Below are positions 40,559 to 50,294 of a stretch of 64,000 nt of DNA, piece by piece. Below the pieces are notes generated by a model. That model ran no database searches. It had not been told where the DNA came from and saw nothing but the letters and a program-made list of their open reading frames with translations. Numbering within the stretch: the first letter of the stretch is position 1; the number at the start of each line of letters is the position of its first letter. The DNA comes from a virus. The stretch covers positions 31,931 through 95,930 of IMG/VR virus record IMGVR_UViG_3300027861_000016; one strand, given 5' to 3'. Made by a program: the position numbers and the translations under genes.

Positions 40559-41604
40559 TATTATATAAAAGTGATCAAAAACAACGAATAAGAACATTAG
40601 AGATTATAGCTCTTAATGGGAGACTAATTCAAATCTCTGGACTAATCAATGGAAAGAAGGTAGAGAATAGTAAATTATGTAAGCCTAAAAATATAGGTAA
40701 AAGTAATTCTACAAGTTCAATTACACAAGCTTTTATTGAAGCAGATGCTTTGGTGACTAAAAAGCTGTCAGAAGGTTATTTTAAAACTATTGATGATGCT
40801 AGACTTACAGAAGTAATACTTCCAATGTTAGCTAAAGAATATGGTAAGGAACAACATAAGATTGATTGGTCCAAACCTGTCTTCGTACAGCCAAAATTAG
40901 ATGGTATGAGGGCATTATCTTTATCAGATGATAATCTTATATCAAGAAAGAATAAATCTATCAATACACTAGCTCATTTACAGTCAGAAATTAGTGAACT
41001 AAGAAGATTAGGTATTGATATTCCAGATGGAGAAGTATATGCTCATGGTTTAACGTTCCAAGAGAATATGAAGTTGATTAAGAAGTACAGACCTGGGGAG
41101 ACAGAGAAAGTTTGTTATCATATTTATGATCACATTAATTCTCTTACTTTTAAAGAGAGATTTGATATACTTCAATTAGCTTTTATGGGGACTACTTTTA
41201 AGTATTTAGAATTAGTGAAAACCTTTCAAATATTCTCAGAAGAACAGTTGAAAAAGTTTCATAGACAATTCCTAGCAGAAGGATATGAAGGTACTATAAT
41301 TAGACATGGTGATGAGCCTTATAAGGTAAATGGTAGAAGTTCTAATCTATTAAAGTATAAAGACTTTAAGGATATGGATGCTGAAGTAATAGATGTAGTT
41401 CCTTCTGACGCTAGACCTGAACAAGGAGTAATTGTATGTAAAGGATTTAAAGCTAATCTAAAATTCTCTCATAAGGAAAGAGAAGAAATACTAACTAATA
41501 AAAAGGATTATATTGGGAAAATAGCAAATATTAGATATTTTGAGATGACAGATGAAAAAGTCCCGAGATTCCCAGTATGTATTGGTTTTCATGAAGATAG
41601 ATAA
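40555..41604 (+). CDS. ATP-dependent DNA ligase with WGR-like N-terminus
   Basis: 349 aa. The nucleotidyltransferase motif I is QPKLDGMRA, where Lys forms the AMP adduct; EGYEGTIIRHGD and LLKYKD are motifs IV and V. The first 75 residues (AKNIGKSN-like KPKNIGKSNSTSS) resemble a WGR domain. It seals nicks during replication and recombination. It is coupled to the Prim-Pol gene by ATGA. Confidence 0.9.
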   Translation: MILYKSDQKQRIRTLEIIALNGRLIQISGLINGKKVENSKLCKPKNIGKSNSTSSITQAFIEADALVTKKLSEGYFKTIDDARLTEVILPMLAKEYGKEQHKIDWSKPVFVQPKLDGMRALSLSDDNLISRKNKSINTLAHLQSEISELRRLGIDIPDGEVYAHGLTFQENMKLIKKYRPGETEKVCYHIYDHINSLTFKERFDILQLAFMGTTFKYLELVKTFQIFSEEQLKKFHRQFLAEGYEGTIIRHGDEPYKVNGRSSNLLKYKDFKDMDAEVIDVVPSDARPEQGVIVCKGFKANLKFSHKEREEILTNKKDYIGKIANIRYFEMTDEKVPRFPVCIGFHEDR

Positions 41605-41618
41605 CTAAAAAGAGAGAT

Positions 41619-41831
41619 ATGAGTACAACATTTGCAGTAAAAGTTCCTTCACTATACGATGAAGAAGTAATTGAAGAAATAGATGTAGCATTTAGAAGTA
41701 ATTATATTAGATGGGAAAATCCATTAGCTCAATTACTTCCAGATGAGACAGAAGTTATTCCTACAGATAATTCCGCACAAGGGATCTATACTATAGGTGA
41801 TATTAAAAAGAAAATGAATGAAACAAAGTAA
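41619..41831 (+). CDS. Small hypothetical protein
   Basis: 70 aa, acidic, beta-rich start (TTFAVKVPSLYDEEVIEEI). It overlaps the SF2 helicase gene by 14 nt. Function unknown. Confidence 0.6.
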   Translation: MSTTFAVKVPSLYDEEVIEEIDVAFRSNYIRWENPLAQLLPDETEVIPTDNSAQGIYTIGDIKKKMNETK

Positions 41832-43197
41832 ACTATTAAACATTGACATGACGGAATTTGATATGTCCCGTTATGTTAAACAATTAAGAGGTATTGTAAA
41901 ATGGAAGAGAAATAAAGGACGTGGATTGTTAAATTTTAATGTTGGAAGTGGAAAGACTCTATGTGGTATAATTGCTCATAAAAAGATGCAACAAAAGGAT
42001 AAAAATAGATCAACAATTGTTGTAGTACCTACACAGCCTTTATTAGAACAATGGAATAAAGAGATTAAAACATTCAGCTTAACTAAGATAAAAGTTTATA
42101 TTATAAACACTGCTTTAAAAGCTGATCTATCATGTAATTTACTGATCTTAGATGAGGTACATCTATTTTGCTCAAATGAAAGGATTAAGATCCTAAATCT
42201 AAAACATAATTGGTGTCTTGGGTTAACTGGTACTCCTTTCAGGAAAGATGGATTAGAAAGTAGAATGTTAGGCTATATTCCTATAGTCGATACTATTAAG
42301 TTTGATGATAGTGTAAAGTTAGGTTATGTTGAGGATGTTCAGATATATAACTTAGCTATTCCTTTATCTAAAGGAGATAACTATAAGTTGAAAGGTTTTA
42401 ACATTAAATTTATAGAGGCTCTAAAGTTCTTTGATGACTTTCAAATGATGATGGCTTGCATAAATAAGAATAATGCACAAAAGTATTCAGAAAAGTACTC
42501 TGGATCAGATTATATTGATCCTAAACTTATTCAGATTACAGCTCTTAATGGAAATAGAGCTATGCAGATGAGAAAGAAGCTGTTAAATATTAGTGAAGCT
42601 AAGTTACAAGGAGTAATTGATATTCTAAACACATTTGATGAAAGAGTATTGACCTTTGGATTAGATACTTCCTTTTCTGATAAGATAACTGAAGCATTTC
42701 CTAAAGAAGCTATAAGCTATCATACTAATGTAGAACCTATAATAATTAAACAAAAGAAAGAGAAACTATATAAAACAGAAATAGCTGCAAAGAGAAACAA
42801 AGAAAAGATACCCTACTCTAAGATAAAAGAGACAAAGGACGGTTTTTTACTAACATGGAATGTGGATAGGAAGTTACCTAGTAAAGATGCTTTAGAATAT
42901 ATTCTAACTAAATTTAAAGATTATAGAGCTAATCTTAGGATTATTAATACAGCACTAAAACTGAAACAAGGCGTAAGTATTAATGAACTGGGATTGGTTA
43001 TTATAACATCTAGACATGGTAGTTGGAATGATTTTGAACAGATATTAGGAAGAGCTTGTAGATTGTATGAAGGAAAGCGTCCTAAGTTAATTAATTTATA
43101 TCATCCTGGAACACAGGATGAGAAGTGGTTGCGTGAGGCAACAAAAAACTTTAAAGATAAAATCAAATGGATAACTAACATAAAAGAAATAGAATGA
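41818..43197 (+). CDS. SF2 helicase
   Basis: 459 aa. Motif I VGSGKTLCG, motif II LDEVHLF, motif III GLTGTPFRKDG and motif VI QILGRACRLYEGKR are all present, giving an intact two-domain ATP-driven DNA helicase of the UvsW/RadD style. It probably handles branched DNA during replication or repair. Overlaps both neighbours. Confidence 0.9.
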   Translation: MKQSKLLNIDMTEFDMSRYVKQLRGIVKWKRNKGRGLLNFNVGSGKTLCGIIAHKKMQQKDKNRSTIVVVPTQPLLEQWNKEIKTFSLTKIKVYIINTALKADLSCNLLILDEVHLFCSNERIKILNLKHNWCLGLTGTPFRKDGLESRMLGYIPIVDTIKFDDSVKLGYVEDVQIYNLAIPLSKGDNYKLKGFNIKFIEALKFFDDFQMMMACINKNNAQKYSEKYSGSDYIDPKLIQITALNGNRAMQMRKKLLNISEAKLQGVIDILNTFDERVLTFGLDTSFSDKITEAFPKEAISYHTNVEPIIIKQKKEKLYKTEIAAKRNKEKIPYSKIKETKDGFLLTWNVDRKLPSKDALEYILTKFKDYRANLRIINTALKLKQGVSINELGLVIITSRHGSWNDFEQILGRACRLYEGKRPKLINLYHPGTQDEKWLREATKNFKDKIKWITNIKEIE

Positions 43198-43832
43198 TAT
43201 ACACGAGAGTTACAGACCTAGAACTCTGTAAGAAACATAATATTACACCTAACCATCTACTAATGATTAAATTATATGTAGATGATCCATCTGTAACAGA
43301 AGAAAAGACTGCTGATGCGGAATTTATGAAGAATTTATATGCTTTTTCTAAGATATTTGGATGGGATATGACTAAACAAAGGTTATCTAAAGAGGAAGTA
43401 GAGGCTAAAGATAAATTCTTAGTAGAGATTGTAGGAGAACTAATTGATAAAGAGATATTAGTTCAACCTGAAACACCTGTTAGATATAAAGCAAGTCTAG
43501 ATACTTTTGAAATTAACTTTGATTTCTTACAAGATTTCACAGTTAATGTACATGAAATGCCAGAAGAGTTATTTGAAGCCTATCCTAGTCTATTTGGAAA
43601 CAACTATCCGGCTAGAGGAGTTACTGTGGAACAATTTGGAGTTAAATATTTAAAGCATATAAATAATGATAGAAAGAAACATGAAGAGATCATTGAATTA
43701 GTCTTATGGGCTAAAGAGAATAAGAAGATTATGTTTAAATTAGAGACTTTTGTAAACACTAAAGGCTGGGAAAGTTTAGAAGAATTAAGAGAGGAAGGAG
43801 GATCAATTGGCTTCAGCGCAGAACTTGTCTAA
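43194..43832 (+). CDS. Hypothetical replication-operon protein
   Basis: 212 aa, helical. It lies between the SF2 helicase and the DnaB-like helicase with overlaps at both ends, as a helicase loader or accessory factor would; no motif proves this. RKKHEEIIELVLWAKENK near the C-terminus recalls DnaD-like or replication-protein C-terminal regions. Confidence 0.6.
   Translation: MIYTRVTDLELCKKHNITPNHLLMIKLYVDDPSVTEEKTADAEFMKNLYAFSKIFGWDMTKQRLSKEEVEAKDKFLVEIVGELIDKEILVQPETPVRYKASLDTFEINFDFLQDFTVNVHEMPEELFEAYPSLFGNNYPARGVTVEQFGVKYLKHINNDRKKHEEIIELVLWAKENKKIMFKLETFVNTKGWESLEELREEGGSIGFSAELV
43793..43806 (+). promoter_or_regulatory. Strong ribosome binding site deciding a TTG start
   Basis: GAGGAAGGAGG lies inside the end of the previous gene, a few bases before TTG at 43807. 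Shine-Dalgarno sites are rare in this genome, so this one is informative. Confidence 0.7.
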
Positions 43833-44871
43833 ACTATTCCCACCCACAACTCATATTAGAGATGTAGTTGATGAAGCTTATGCTTATGTGAAAGGTAGAG
43901 CCGATGGAACCATTGTATCTGCTAAAACTAAATTTAACTTATTTAATAATAAGTTAATGGGTGGACCAGAATTAAATACAATCTTAACTCTTTCAGCAAT
44001 GTCTGGAGCAGGTAAAACTACTATGGCTAAAGAATTAAGACATTCAATAGCTAAGTTGAATCCTAATATGAAGTTGAAACAGATTGTCTTTAACTTCGAA
44101 ATGATAATGATCTCTCAAATTAATAGAGAGGTTGTTACCCAATCTAAGATTAAGATGCAGGATTTATATTCAGTTGAAAAGATTTTAGAAGATACCACTA
44201 TAGAAGAGTTAAAGAAGTATTATGATGAGTTAAGAAAGGAAGATATACATTTAGTAGATGTTCCTGTCTCTGCTGAAATATTAGTAGCTATGCTTTATGA
44301 CTTTTGGGAAAGAGAATGTAAAGAAGGTGGTTATACTATGATCTATGAAATAGACAACTTAATGTTATTAGACGGATCTAATGAAAAAGAAAAGATAGAT
44401 GCTGCTAATTATGGTTTAGTTAAACTTAAAAAGCAAATTGAATCAGAAGGAGGATCATCCATTGGGATAGTATTAACTCAAATGAATAGAAATATTGAAG
44501 GTGTAGAAAGATTAAATACTCCAGAATTACATAAACCTATGGCTTCTGATTTAATGGCTGCAAGTTCTACTAATTTCTGTTCAGACTATATTATCTTTGT
44601 ACATGTTCCAGCTAAATTAGGATTAAAATCTTATACTCATTTAAAATTACCTACTAAAGTTATTTATCCAGGTGGAGCTCAAGTAGATATGGCTTATTTA
44701 GAGTTAGTAAAGAATAGATCTGGAGAACCTAATCTAACTTTTGCTCTACACAATCGTATGAAATACTTCTCATTTAATGAAATGGGTGTAAATGAGAAGA
44801 AATCTATTTACGGTAAGGAGATAAAGAAAGATGAAAAAACAAAATTACCAATAATTAAATTAGATAAATAA
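43807..44871 (+). CDS. DnaB-like replicative helicase ATPase
   Basis: 354 aa, the RecA-like C-terminal domain only. Walker A is SAMSGAGKTT, Walker B MIYEIDNLML, with sensor VLTQMNRN. The start is TTG at 43807, chosen because GAGGAAGGAGG lies 5-6 nt upstream and no nearby ATG fits. It should unwind the fork ahead of PolB. It overlaps the upstream gene by 26 nt. Confidence 0.85.
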   Translation: MASAQNLSKLFPPTTHIRDVVDEAYAYVKGRADGTIVSAKTKFNLFNNKLMGGPELNTILTLSAMSGAGKTTMAKELRHSIAKLNPNMKLKQIVFNFEMIMISQINREVVTQSKIKMQDLYSVEKILEDTTIEELKKYYDELRKEDIHLVDVPVSAEILVAMLYDFWERECKEGGYTMIYEIDNLMLLDGSNEKEKIDAANYGLVKLKKQIESEGGSSIGIVLTQMNRNIEGVERLNTPELHKPMASDLMAASSTNFCSDYIIFVHVPAKLGLKSYTHLKLPTKVIYPGGAQVDMAYLELVKNRSGEPNLTFALHNRMKYFSFNEMGVNEKKSIYGKEIKKDEKTKLPIIKLDK

Positions 44872-44879
44872 AGAGTAAT

Positions 44880-45677
44880 ATGGAATTACCAACGAAAGTA
44901 AGAAAAGCAGAATTAGTTAGTCCAGCATCAATATTAATATATGCTCCACCTAAAATTGGAAAAACTACCATTGTAAGTCAATTACCTAATAACCTAATCC
45001 TTGAATTGGAACCTAATGGTGCTAAGTTTGTAGATGCTATGGTGTTAGAATTGGACAAGCCTTCTAAATTTAATGAAGCATTGACCTCCATCGAAGCTGC
45101 AAATAAAGAAAAAGGAGGATTTGTATATGACTATATTACTGTAGATACTATTACAGTATTAGATGAGTGGGCTGAAATCACAGGTACATATAGATATATG
45201 AAGAAACCTCAAGGACAAAAATTTAATAGAGTTGATGAGAAAAAGGGAGGTAAATTAATATATCACAACGAAGGTAGTTTTGAATCAGTACATGAACTTC
45301 CAAATGGTTTTGGATATAAGCATAGTAGGGATGAGATGGTAGACTGGTTTTATAGACTATTAAAATTAGCTCCACATATCATTTTAATAGCCCATGTCAA
45401 GGATAAAATGGTTGAAAGTAAGAAGACCGGAGACACTGTAGAAGTTAAAGATATTAACCTTACTGGTAAAGTAAAATCAATATTTTGTTCTAAGGTTGAT
45501 TCTGTAGCTTTATTAGAAAAATCTGAAGGAAAAGGCTATTTAAACTTTGCTAATGAAAATAATAAAGTAGCAGGAGGTAGATGTTTACATCTTGACGGTA
45601 GATTACTTATCTCTGAGAAATTAGAAGATAAAAGCATTAAAACATTTTGGGAAAATATTTATATTGATAATAAATAA
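44880..45677 (+). CDS. Sak4-like recombination ATPase (AAA_24 type)
   Basis: 265 aa. Walker A is YAPPKIGKTT and Walker B YITVDTITVLDE, followed by a long insertion and HVKDKMVE. This is the RecA-fold single-strand annealing/recombination ATPase of the Sak4 or AAA_24 family, a steady member of crAss-like replication blocks. It starts 8 nt after the DnaB-like gene. Confidence 0.85.
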   Translation: MELPTKVRKAELVSPASILIYAPPKIGKTTIVSQLPNNLILELEPNGAKFVDAMVLELDKPSKFNEALTSIEAANKEKGGFVYDYITVDTITVLDEWAEITGTYRYMKKPQGQKFNRVDEKKGGKLIYHNEGSFESVHELPNGFGYKHSRDEMVDWFYRLLKLAPHIILIAHVKDKMVESKKTGDTVEVKDINLTGKVKSIFCSKVDSVALLEKSEGKGYLNFANENNKVAGGRCLHLDGRLLISEKLEDKSIKTFWENIYIDNK

Positions 45678-45714
45678 CCTTCAACTGGAACAAAATATTT
45701 ATTTAATAAAACAA

Positions 45715-45742
45715 GAGAGGTGAAAGTCCTCTCACATTTTTA
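45715..45742 (+). terminator. Intrinsic terminator after the Sak4-like gene
   Basis: GAGAGG pairs with CCTCTC around TGAAAGT, then ACATTTTT. Confidence 0.75.
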
Positions 45743-45761
45743 AACAACTAAAATAAAAGAT

Positions 45762-46130
45762 ATGATTTTTGAAGTAAAAGATTTCTCAGGTTCAATAGTA
45801 GTTTCAGGAAAAGCAGTTGTAACCTTAGATGACGCAAGTCATAAAGTAATAATTTTTAATAAAAAGAATAAACCAACAGAAAATAAGAAGAAAGCTATTA
45901 TCCCAATCCCTTTACCACTTGAAACTATAGAAGTAGATAGAGTAATAGATCATACTATAGAAGATCCGCAGCCAAATTCAAAACCTATATCATTGAAAAA
46001 GGGGATATATACTTATAAATACTCTTCTTTACTTTCTGCTGCCTGTGGTTTAGGTCTTGTTTATCATAGACTAGTACTTGCTGTAAAAAATGGAGATAAA
46101 GAGATAGAAGGATATACAATTATAAAATAA
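45762..46130 (+). CDS. Hypothetical protein
   Basis: 122 aa, beta start (FEVKDFSGSIVVSGKAVV), basic middle (NKKNKPTENKKKA). It sits between two terminators, so it is transcribed as a single gene. Function unknown. Confidence 0.6.
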   Translation: MIFEVKDFSGSIVVSGKAVVTLDDASHKVIIFNKKNKPTENKKKAIIPIPLPLETIEVDRVIDHTIEDPQPNSKPISLKKGIYTYKYSSLLSAACGLGLVYHRLVLAVKNGDKEIEGYTIIK

Positions 46131-46145
46131 ATAACAAATAATTAT

Positions 46146-46172
46146 GTAAGGAGATAAATTCTCCTTACTTTT
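46146..46172 (+). terminator. Intrinsic terminator
   Basis: GTAAGGAG pairs with CTCCTTAC (46146-46168), then TTTT. Confidence 0.75.
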
Positions 46173-46199
46173 ACAAACTTTTAATAATAAATATATAAT

Positions 46200-46793
46200 A
46201 TGAAATTACAAGAATTAGCTAAATTATCAATCGGAATCGTAGCAAATCAAGCAGCAATAACTATTGGAACAGGAAACAAAGTAACATTATCTAATGAAGT
46301 AGCAAAAACAAGACTTGGTTATAAAGAAGGAGATGTTTTATACATTGATAGATTAGTTAGAGATGAAGAGACTTATGATGTAATTGCTTGTTTACCTCCT
46401 GTAGAAGGAATTAAAACATTTGCTTTTAATAAAGGAGTATTATCTTTTGGAGATAAGTTATTAGCTGAGACATTAGGGGGTTTTGGTGCTGAATGGAATG
46501 TAGTAACTTTATTTGATACTATTGAATTAGAAGATAGAAATTGTTCATTACTAATTATAGAACAAAGAGAAGTAATTCTACCTACTAAAGTTGAGCCTAT
46601 TATAGAGAAAGTAATTGAAGTAGTAGAAACTCCTAAAGTAACTCCTAAAGTAACACCTACTATTGAAATCAAACCAGTGGAGCCTAAGATTATTACAAAT
46701 ACTGAACCTAAATATGGTGAAGAAGAGTTTGAGTCAGAAGCTCCTGAATTAGAAGGAACTCCTCAAGGACCATTTGGTAATTTAGTAAAATAA
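46200..46793 (+). CDS. Hypothetical protein with Pro/Val linker
   Basis: 197 aa. A beta-rich N-terminal domain to residue about 125 is followed by a repetitive linker (ETPKVTPKVTPTIEIKP) and an acidic tail (EEEFESEAPELEGTP). Placed before the SSB-like gene. The acidic tail could recruit partners. Function unknown. Confidence 0.65.
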   Translation: MKLQELAKLSIGIVANQAAITIGTGNKVTLSNEVAKTRLGYKEGDVLYIDRLVRDEETYDVIACLPPVEGIKTFAFNKGVLSFGDKLLAETLGGFGAEWNVVTLFDTIELEDRNCSLLIIEQREVILPTKVEPIIEKVIEVVETPKVTPKVTPTIEIKPVEPKIITNTEPKYGEEEFESEAPELEGTPQGPFGNLVK

Positions 46794-46840
46794 GAATAAA
46801 TAATAAAATATAATAATAATAATAAATTAAAATAAGACAT

Positions 46841-47650
46841 ATGTTTAATACAGAAGTAATTGCAGAGAAAAAACAATATACAGGAATAGCACCATGTAAA
46901 GTATTAGCTATTAATCCTAGTGGACAATGGTTAAAAGAAAATGGTTTTAGACGTGATGATACAGATTTAGATTATAGTTATGACTTTGGTAATGATAATT
47001 CTGGTACAAAGGTTATGATCTTTGTAGAAGGAATAGAAGATAAGAATGTTAGAGGTCAAGTAGACTTCTTAATATCAGCTAATGGTCAAGTAGCTAAATC
47101 AGGTAAGAATCTATATATAGATACTTATGGTAATAGTTCATGGGCAGAAAGCTTAGATGATGTACCAGAATGGTTTAAGAAAGATTCGGCAATTCATGGA
47201 TCTAAAGGATTAGAAAATCTAATTAAATTTATTAGAACTTGGGCAAGAATTGATAGAGAGAATGCAGTTTCTTTTGATTTAGCTAAAGTAATGACAGGTA
47301 ATATGTTAGATTTACAAGCTTTACCTAGTCAATCAGAGGCTATTTCTAAAGCACAAAAAGGATATGTATTTGGTATTCAATTAATGTTTGGAGTAAATGA
47401 TAAGGGATATTCAACTATCTATAATCAAGCATTTGTTAGAATAGATTCTAAGAATGTAAAACATTTAAAGACTGCTATTGAAGGTGAATATACTTTATTT
47501 AAAGCAGACTATCAAAAATCATTGAACTTCAAAGAATATGTTCCTTCATTAGATGTAGAAACACCTACTCCAGATGCTGAACCTAATAATAGCGATAGTG
47601 ATATTGGATTGCCTGATATTGCTAATAATGGAGATGATTTACCGTTCTAG
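46841..47650 (+). CDS. Single-stranded DNA binding-like protein
   Basis: 269 aa, N-terminal beta-rich region (YTGIAPCKVLAINPSG) and an acidic tail ending GDDLPF, like the acidic partner-binding tip (DDIPF) of bacterial SSB. This is the probable replisome SSB, located between the recombination ATPase and the primase. The OB fold is inferred. Confidence 0.7.
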   Translation: MFNTEVIAEKKQYTGIAPCKVLAINPSGQWLKENGFRRDDTDLDYSYDFGNDNSGTKVMIFVEGIEDKNVRGQVDFLISANGQVAKSGKNLYIDTYGNSSWAESLDDVPEWFKKDSAIHGSKGLENLIKFIRTWARIDRENAVSFDLAKVMTGNMLDLQALPSQSEAISKAQKGYVFGIQLMFGVNDKGYSTIYNQAFVRIDSKNVKHLKTAIEGEYTLFKADYQKSLNFKEYVPSLDVETPTPDAEPNNSDSDIGLPDIANNGDDLPF

Positions 47651-47676
47651 TAACTAATTAATAATCAATAACTTAC

Positions 47677-47710
47677 AACCTTATCCTTAATTGGATAAGG
47701 TTTTTTATTT
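47677..47710 (+). terminator. Intrinsic terminator after the SSB-like gene
   Basis: AACCTTATCC pairs with GGATAAGGTT (47677-47702), then TTTTATTTTT. Confidence 0.85.
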
Positions 47711-47715
47711 TTAAT

Positions 47716-48711
47716 ATGAATCCATTCTTAGAATCAATAATTACTAAAGACTTTATACTTTCAAGTTTATCTCAAGAACAGATATTTGAAAAGTATTTAG
47801 GAATAAGTGTGGAATATAATAAATTACAAAGATCTGGATTAAGAAAAGATCCTAAACCTTCTGTAGCATTTAAAAAGATGATAGGAGGTGATATTATTTG
47901 CAGTGATTTTGGTGATGCTAGGATTAAAGGAGATTGTTTTAATCTTGTAGCAGCTATTCATAGATGTGAATATAAAGACACCTATAAAATTATAGCAAAT
48001 GATTTTAATATTATTGACACACAGATTACACCACAATCAATTAAAAAGATCTATAAATCAGAAATACTAAAAGATTCAAAAGAAAAAGAAGTAGTTCCTA
48101 TACAAATTAAGAAAAGGGAATGGTCTAAACAAGACATAGACTTTTGGAGACAATACGGTATTTCACTAAAAACACTAAGAAAATTTAATGTATTTCCTAT
48201 ATCACATTATTGGTACAATGATAATATAAGAACCTGTAGATCAATGAGTTTTGCTTATTTCTTCTATACTTTCTGTTATAAAATCTATTCTCCTTTGGAG
48301 AAAGTTTATAGGTTTATTAACAATAGTACTAGAATACAAGGATATGGACAACTCCCAGATAAAGGAGAATTATTGATAATTACTAAATCCTTAAAAGATG
48401 TAATGGTTTTGTATGAATTTGGTATAACCTCTGTATCATTACAAGCGGAGGGGAATATGTTGAATCAAGAATACTATGATGATCTATCTTCGAGATTTGA
48501 TAAGATTATCAGTTTCTATGATTACGATTATCAGGGTATTTCTGGATCTGGAAATTTAAAAAGAAGATATGGAATACCAAGAATAATGTTAAGTAATGGG
48601 AAGTATAATACTAAAGATTACGGAGCTAAGGACATATCAGATTATTATTTAGCTTTTGGTAAAGAAAAAACACAGTTATTAATTAATAAATTTAAAGAGA
48701 ATGAGTTTTGA
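47716..48711 (+). CDS. DnaG-type Toprim primase
   Basis: 331 aa. The N-terminal half resembles the catalytic-core start of DnaG-like primases without a visible CHC2 zinc finger, apart from GDCFNLV and IHRCEY. The Toprim core has LIITKSLKDVMVL (where many primases have Glu) and SFYDYDYQGISG with the DxD metal site. It makes RNA primers. The phage has a Prim-Pol as well. It overlaps the zinc-ribbon gene by 11 nt. Confidence 0.8.
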   Translation: MNPFLESIITKDFILSSLSQEQIFEKYLGISVEYNKLQRSGLRKDPKPSVAFKKMIGGDIICSDFGDARIKGDCFNLVAAIHRCEYKDTYKIIANDFNIIDTQITPQSIKKIYKSEILKDSKEKEVVPIQIKKREWSKQDIDFWRQYGISLKTLRKFNVFPISHYWYNDNIRTCRSMSFAYFFYTFCYKIYSPLEKVYRFINNSTRIQGYGQLPDKGELLIITKSLKDVMVLYEFGITSVSLQAEGNMLNQEYYDDLSSRFDKIISFYDYDYQGISGSGNLKRRYGIPRIMLSNGKYNTKDYGAKDISDYYLAFGKEKTQLLINKFKENEF

Positions 48712-48892
48712 TCCTCAAGAAGGAGAATATGAAGATCATGAACTAATTAGAAGATCTGATTTTGAAATAGAAGAATGTTATTCAGCAATATGTCCTAATT
48801 GTCAAGGATATATTATGGTGAACCAAAGACCAACAGGAAAGGAGATAATATGTCCTAATTGTAATATAGTATTAACCTTATTAGATTGTTAA
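48701..48892 (+). CDS. Small zinc-ribbon protein
   Basis: 63 aa. CPNCQGYIMV and CPNCNIVL form a classical four-Cys zinc ribbon. Coupled to the primase gene; it might supply the zinc-binding function missing from the primase, but that is inference. Confidence 0.7.
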   Translation: MSFDPQEGEYEDHELIRRSDFEIEECYSAICPNCQGYIMVNQRPTGKEIICPNCNIVLTLLDC

Positions 48893-48893
48893 C

Positions 48894-49508
48894 ATGGTAG
48901 AAGAAATAAAGTTTAAGTCCGATGAGGAGCTTTATTTTTCATGGTATTTAGAAGAACTACAAGAAGCAGGTTATATTGAATCTTGGGGATATGAAATCTC
49001 TAAGTTTCAATTGACAGAACCTCATTCAAGGAAGTATCTAAAACAAATGAAAACTAAAGTTAAAGAGGAAGATGAGTTTCTATTACATGGAAGTTCTATC
49101 ACTGCTGATTTTACTATAGACTGGAGTAAAAAAGCTTTAAATGTATTTGTGGCAGATAGTTCTATTCCCGTTGTAAAAATTAAAGAACTTCCTTTTAGAT
49201 TAGGAGAAGAAGGTTGGGAGGATTTTCTTATATCTTACATAGAAGTCAAGCCTATAGTAGAAATACAGAATTCCTCAGTAAGTTTCCCTTATAAACAGAA
49301 GTTCTGTTTAGATAGACATGGAATCTATATCCAAAAGATAAAACCTTTTGATACTAAAAAGAAATGTTTATTTTCAGATACATTCTTTCCTAAGAAAGTA
49401 TTAGAATGCCAGAAATATAAAGTCAATTGTAAAGGAGGAAAAATTGGTGAGTCGAAAATTAAACATAAAATAGTAAGAACACTTAAAGAATTTGTAGATG
49501 AAATATGA
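48894..49508 (+). CDS. PD-(D/E)XK-type nuclease-like protein
   Basis: 204 aa. The opening FKSDEELYFSWYLEELQEAG and then TADFTIDW and SYIEVKPIV provide Glu, Asp and ExK in the order of the PD-(D/E)XK fold. Similar small phage nucleases sit in replication blocks of Bacteroidetes and Firmicutes phages. It could cut junctions or recessed DNA. The exact family is not settled. Confidence 0.65.
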   Translation: MVEEIKFKSDEELYFSWYLEELQEAGYIESWGYEISKFQLTEPHSRKYLKQMKTKVKEEDEFLLHGSSITADFTIDWSKKALNVFVADSSIPVVKIKELPFRLGEEGWEDFLISYIEVKPIVEIQNSSVSFPYKQKFCLDRHGIYIQKIKPFDTKKKCLFSDTFFPKKVLECQKYKVNCKGGKIGESKIKHKIVRTLKEFVDEI

Positions 49509-49800
49509 AATAGATGAGCTAGCTAAAGATGTAGCTTGTAAATTAAGTTCTATACTTGATAAGGAAGTACAAAGTAAAATTCAAAGTATAGATAAATATA
49601 AACAGGCATACGAACAATTAGTACAACATATAAAAGATCAGACACTAAGTTATAAAGAAGCACATGAATATTTCAAAGAAACAAACATGTATATGAACAT
49701 GGTTGAGTATGAAGGTGGGAGATTAACTTTGGAAGGAGTTCTAACAGAGATTGAAGAGATTGATAAATATACACTTGATATAAAAGAAAATGAAAGATAA
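49498..49800 (+). CDS. Helical hypothetical protein
   Basis: 100 aa, helical (KDQTLSYKEAHEYFKETN). It overlaps the nuclease-like gene and the next gene by about 11 nt each. Function unknown. Confidence 0.6.
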   Translation: MKYEIDELAKDVACKLSSILDKEVQSKIQSIDKYKQAYEQLVQHIKDQTLSYKEAHEYFKETNMYMNMVEYEGGRLTLEGVLTEIEEIDKYTLDIKENER

Positions 49801-50032
49801 TATTAAAGTACCAAAGAAAGAATATAAAAGACCTTTAACAGGTGAAGAAGCAGCATTCCCCATAAATACCAGAGATGGTAAATGGAATCCGGGAATGAGT
49901 ACTACATTGTATATTGTAACTCAATTATTGGCGAGTGAAAATTATATAATGGGAGGAAGCACTAAAGAAATGGTTGAAGATGCTTATAATATAGCAGACG
50001 AAATAATAAAACAAGAAAATGAAAGAAGCTAA
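49790..50032 (+). CDS. Small hypothetical protein
   Basis: 80 aa. GEEAAFPINTRDGKWNPGMST is the only distinctive stretch. It overlaps both neighbours by 11-14 nt. Function unknown. Confidence 0.6.
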   Translation: MKDNIKVPKKEYKRPLTGEEAAFPINTRDGKWNPGMSTTLYIVTQLLASENYIMGGSTKEMVEDAYNIADEIIKQENERS

Positions 50033-50294
50033 AGAGTATTTAAAATACAGATTTCAAGAGTATGATCCTGTAAGTCAAAAATCAATTTATAATGATGAAG
50101 GAGCAATTGAAGCCATACAAGAAGCACAAAAAGAAGCTGTAGAATATGCTTTGAAAATGGCTGCTAGTAATGCTGAAGTAGAGGAAGAACTTGGGAACAT
50201 GTTTGATCCTGAGTCTATTTATTACATTGTAGATGAAGATTCAATACTAAAACTAAAAGATAAAATATTTAAGGAGATGGGAATAGATGAGTAA
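50019..50294 (+). CDS. Small acidic helical protein
   Basis: 91 aa, helical and acidic (AIEAIQEAQKEAVEYALKM). It overlaps the next gene by 8 nt. Function unknown. Confidence 0.6.
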   Translation: MKEAKEYLKYRFQEYDPVSQKSIYNDEGAIEAIQEAQKEAVEYALKMAASNAEVEEELGNMFDPESIYYIVDEDSILKLKDKIFKEMGIDE

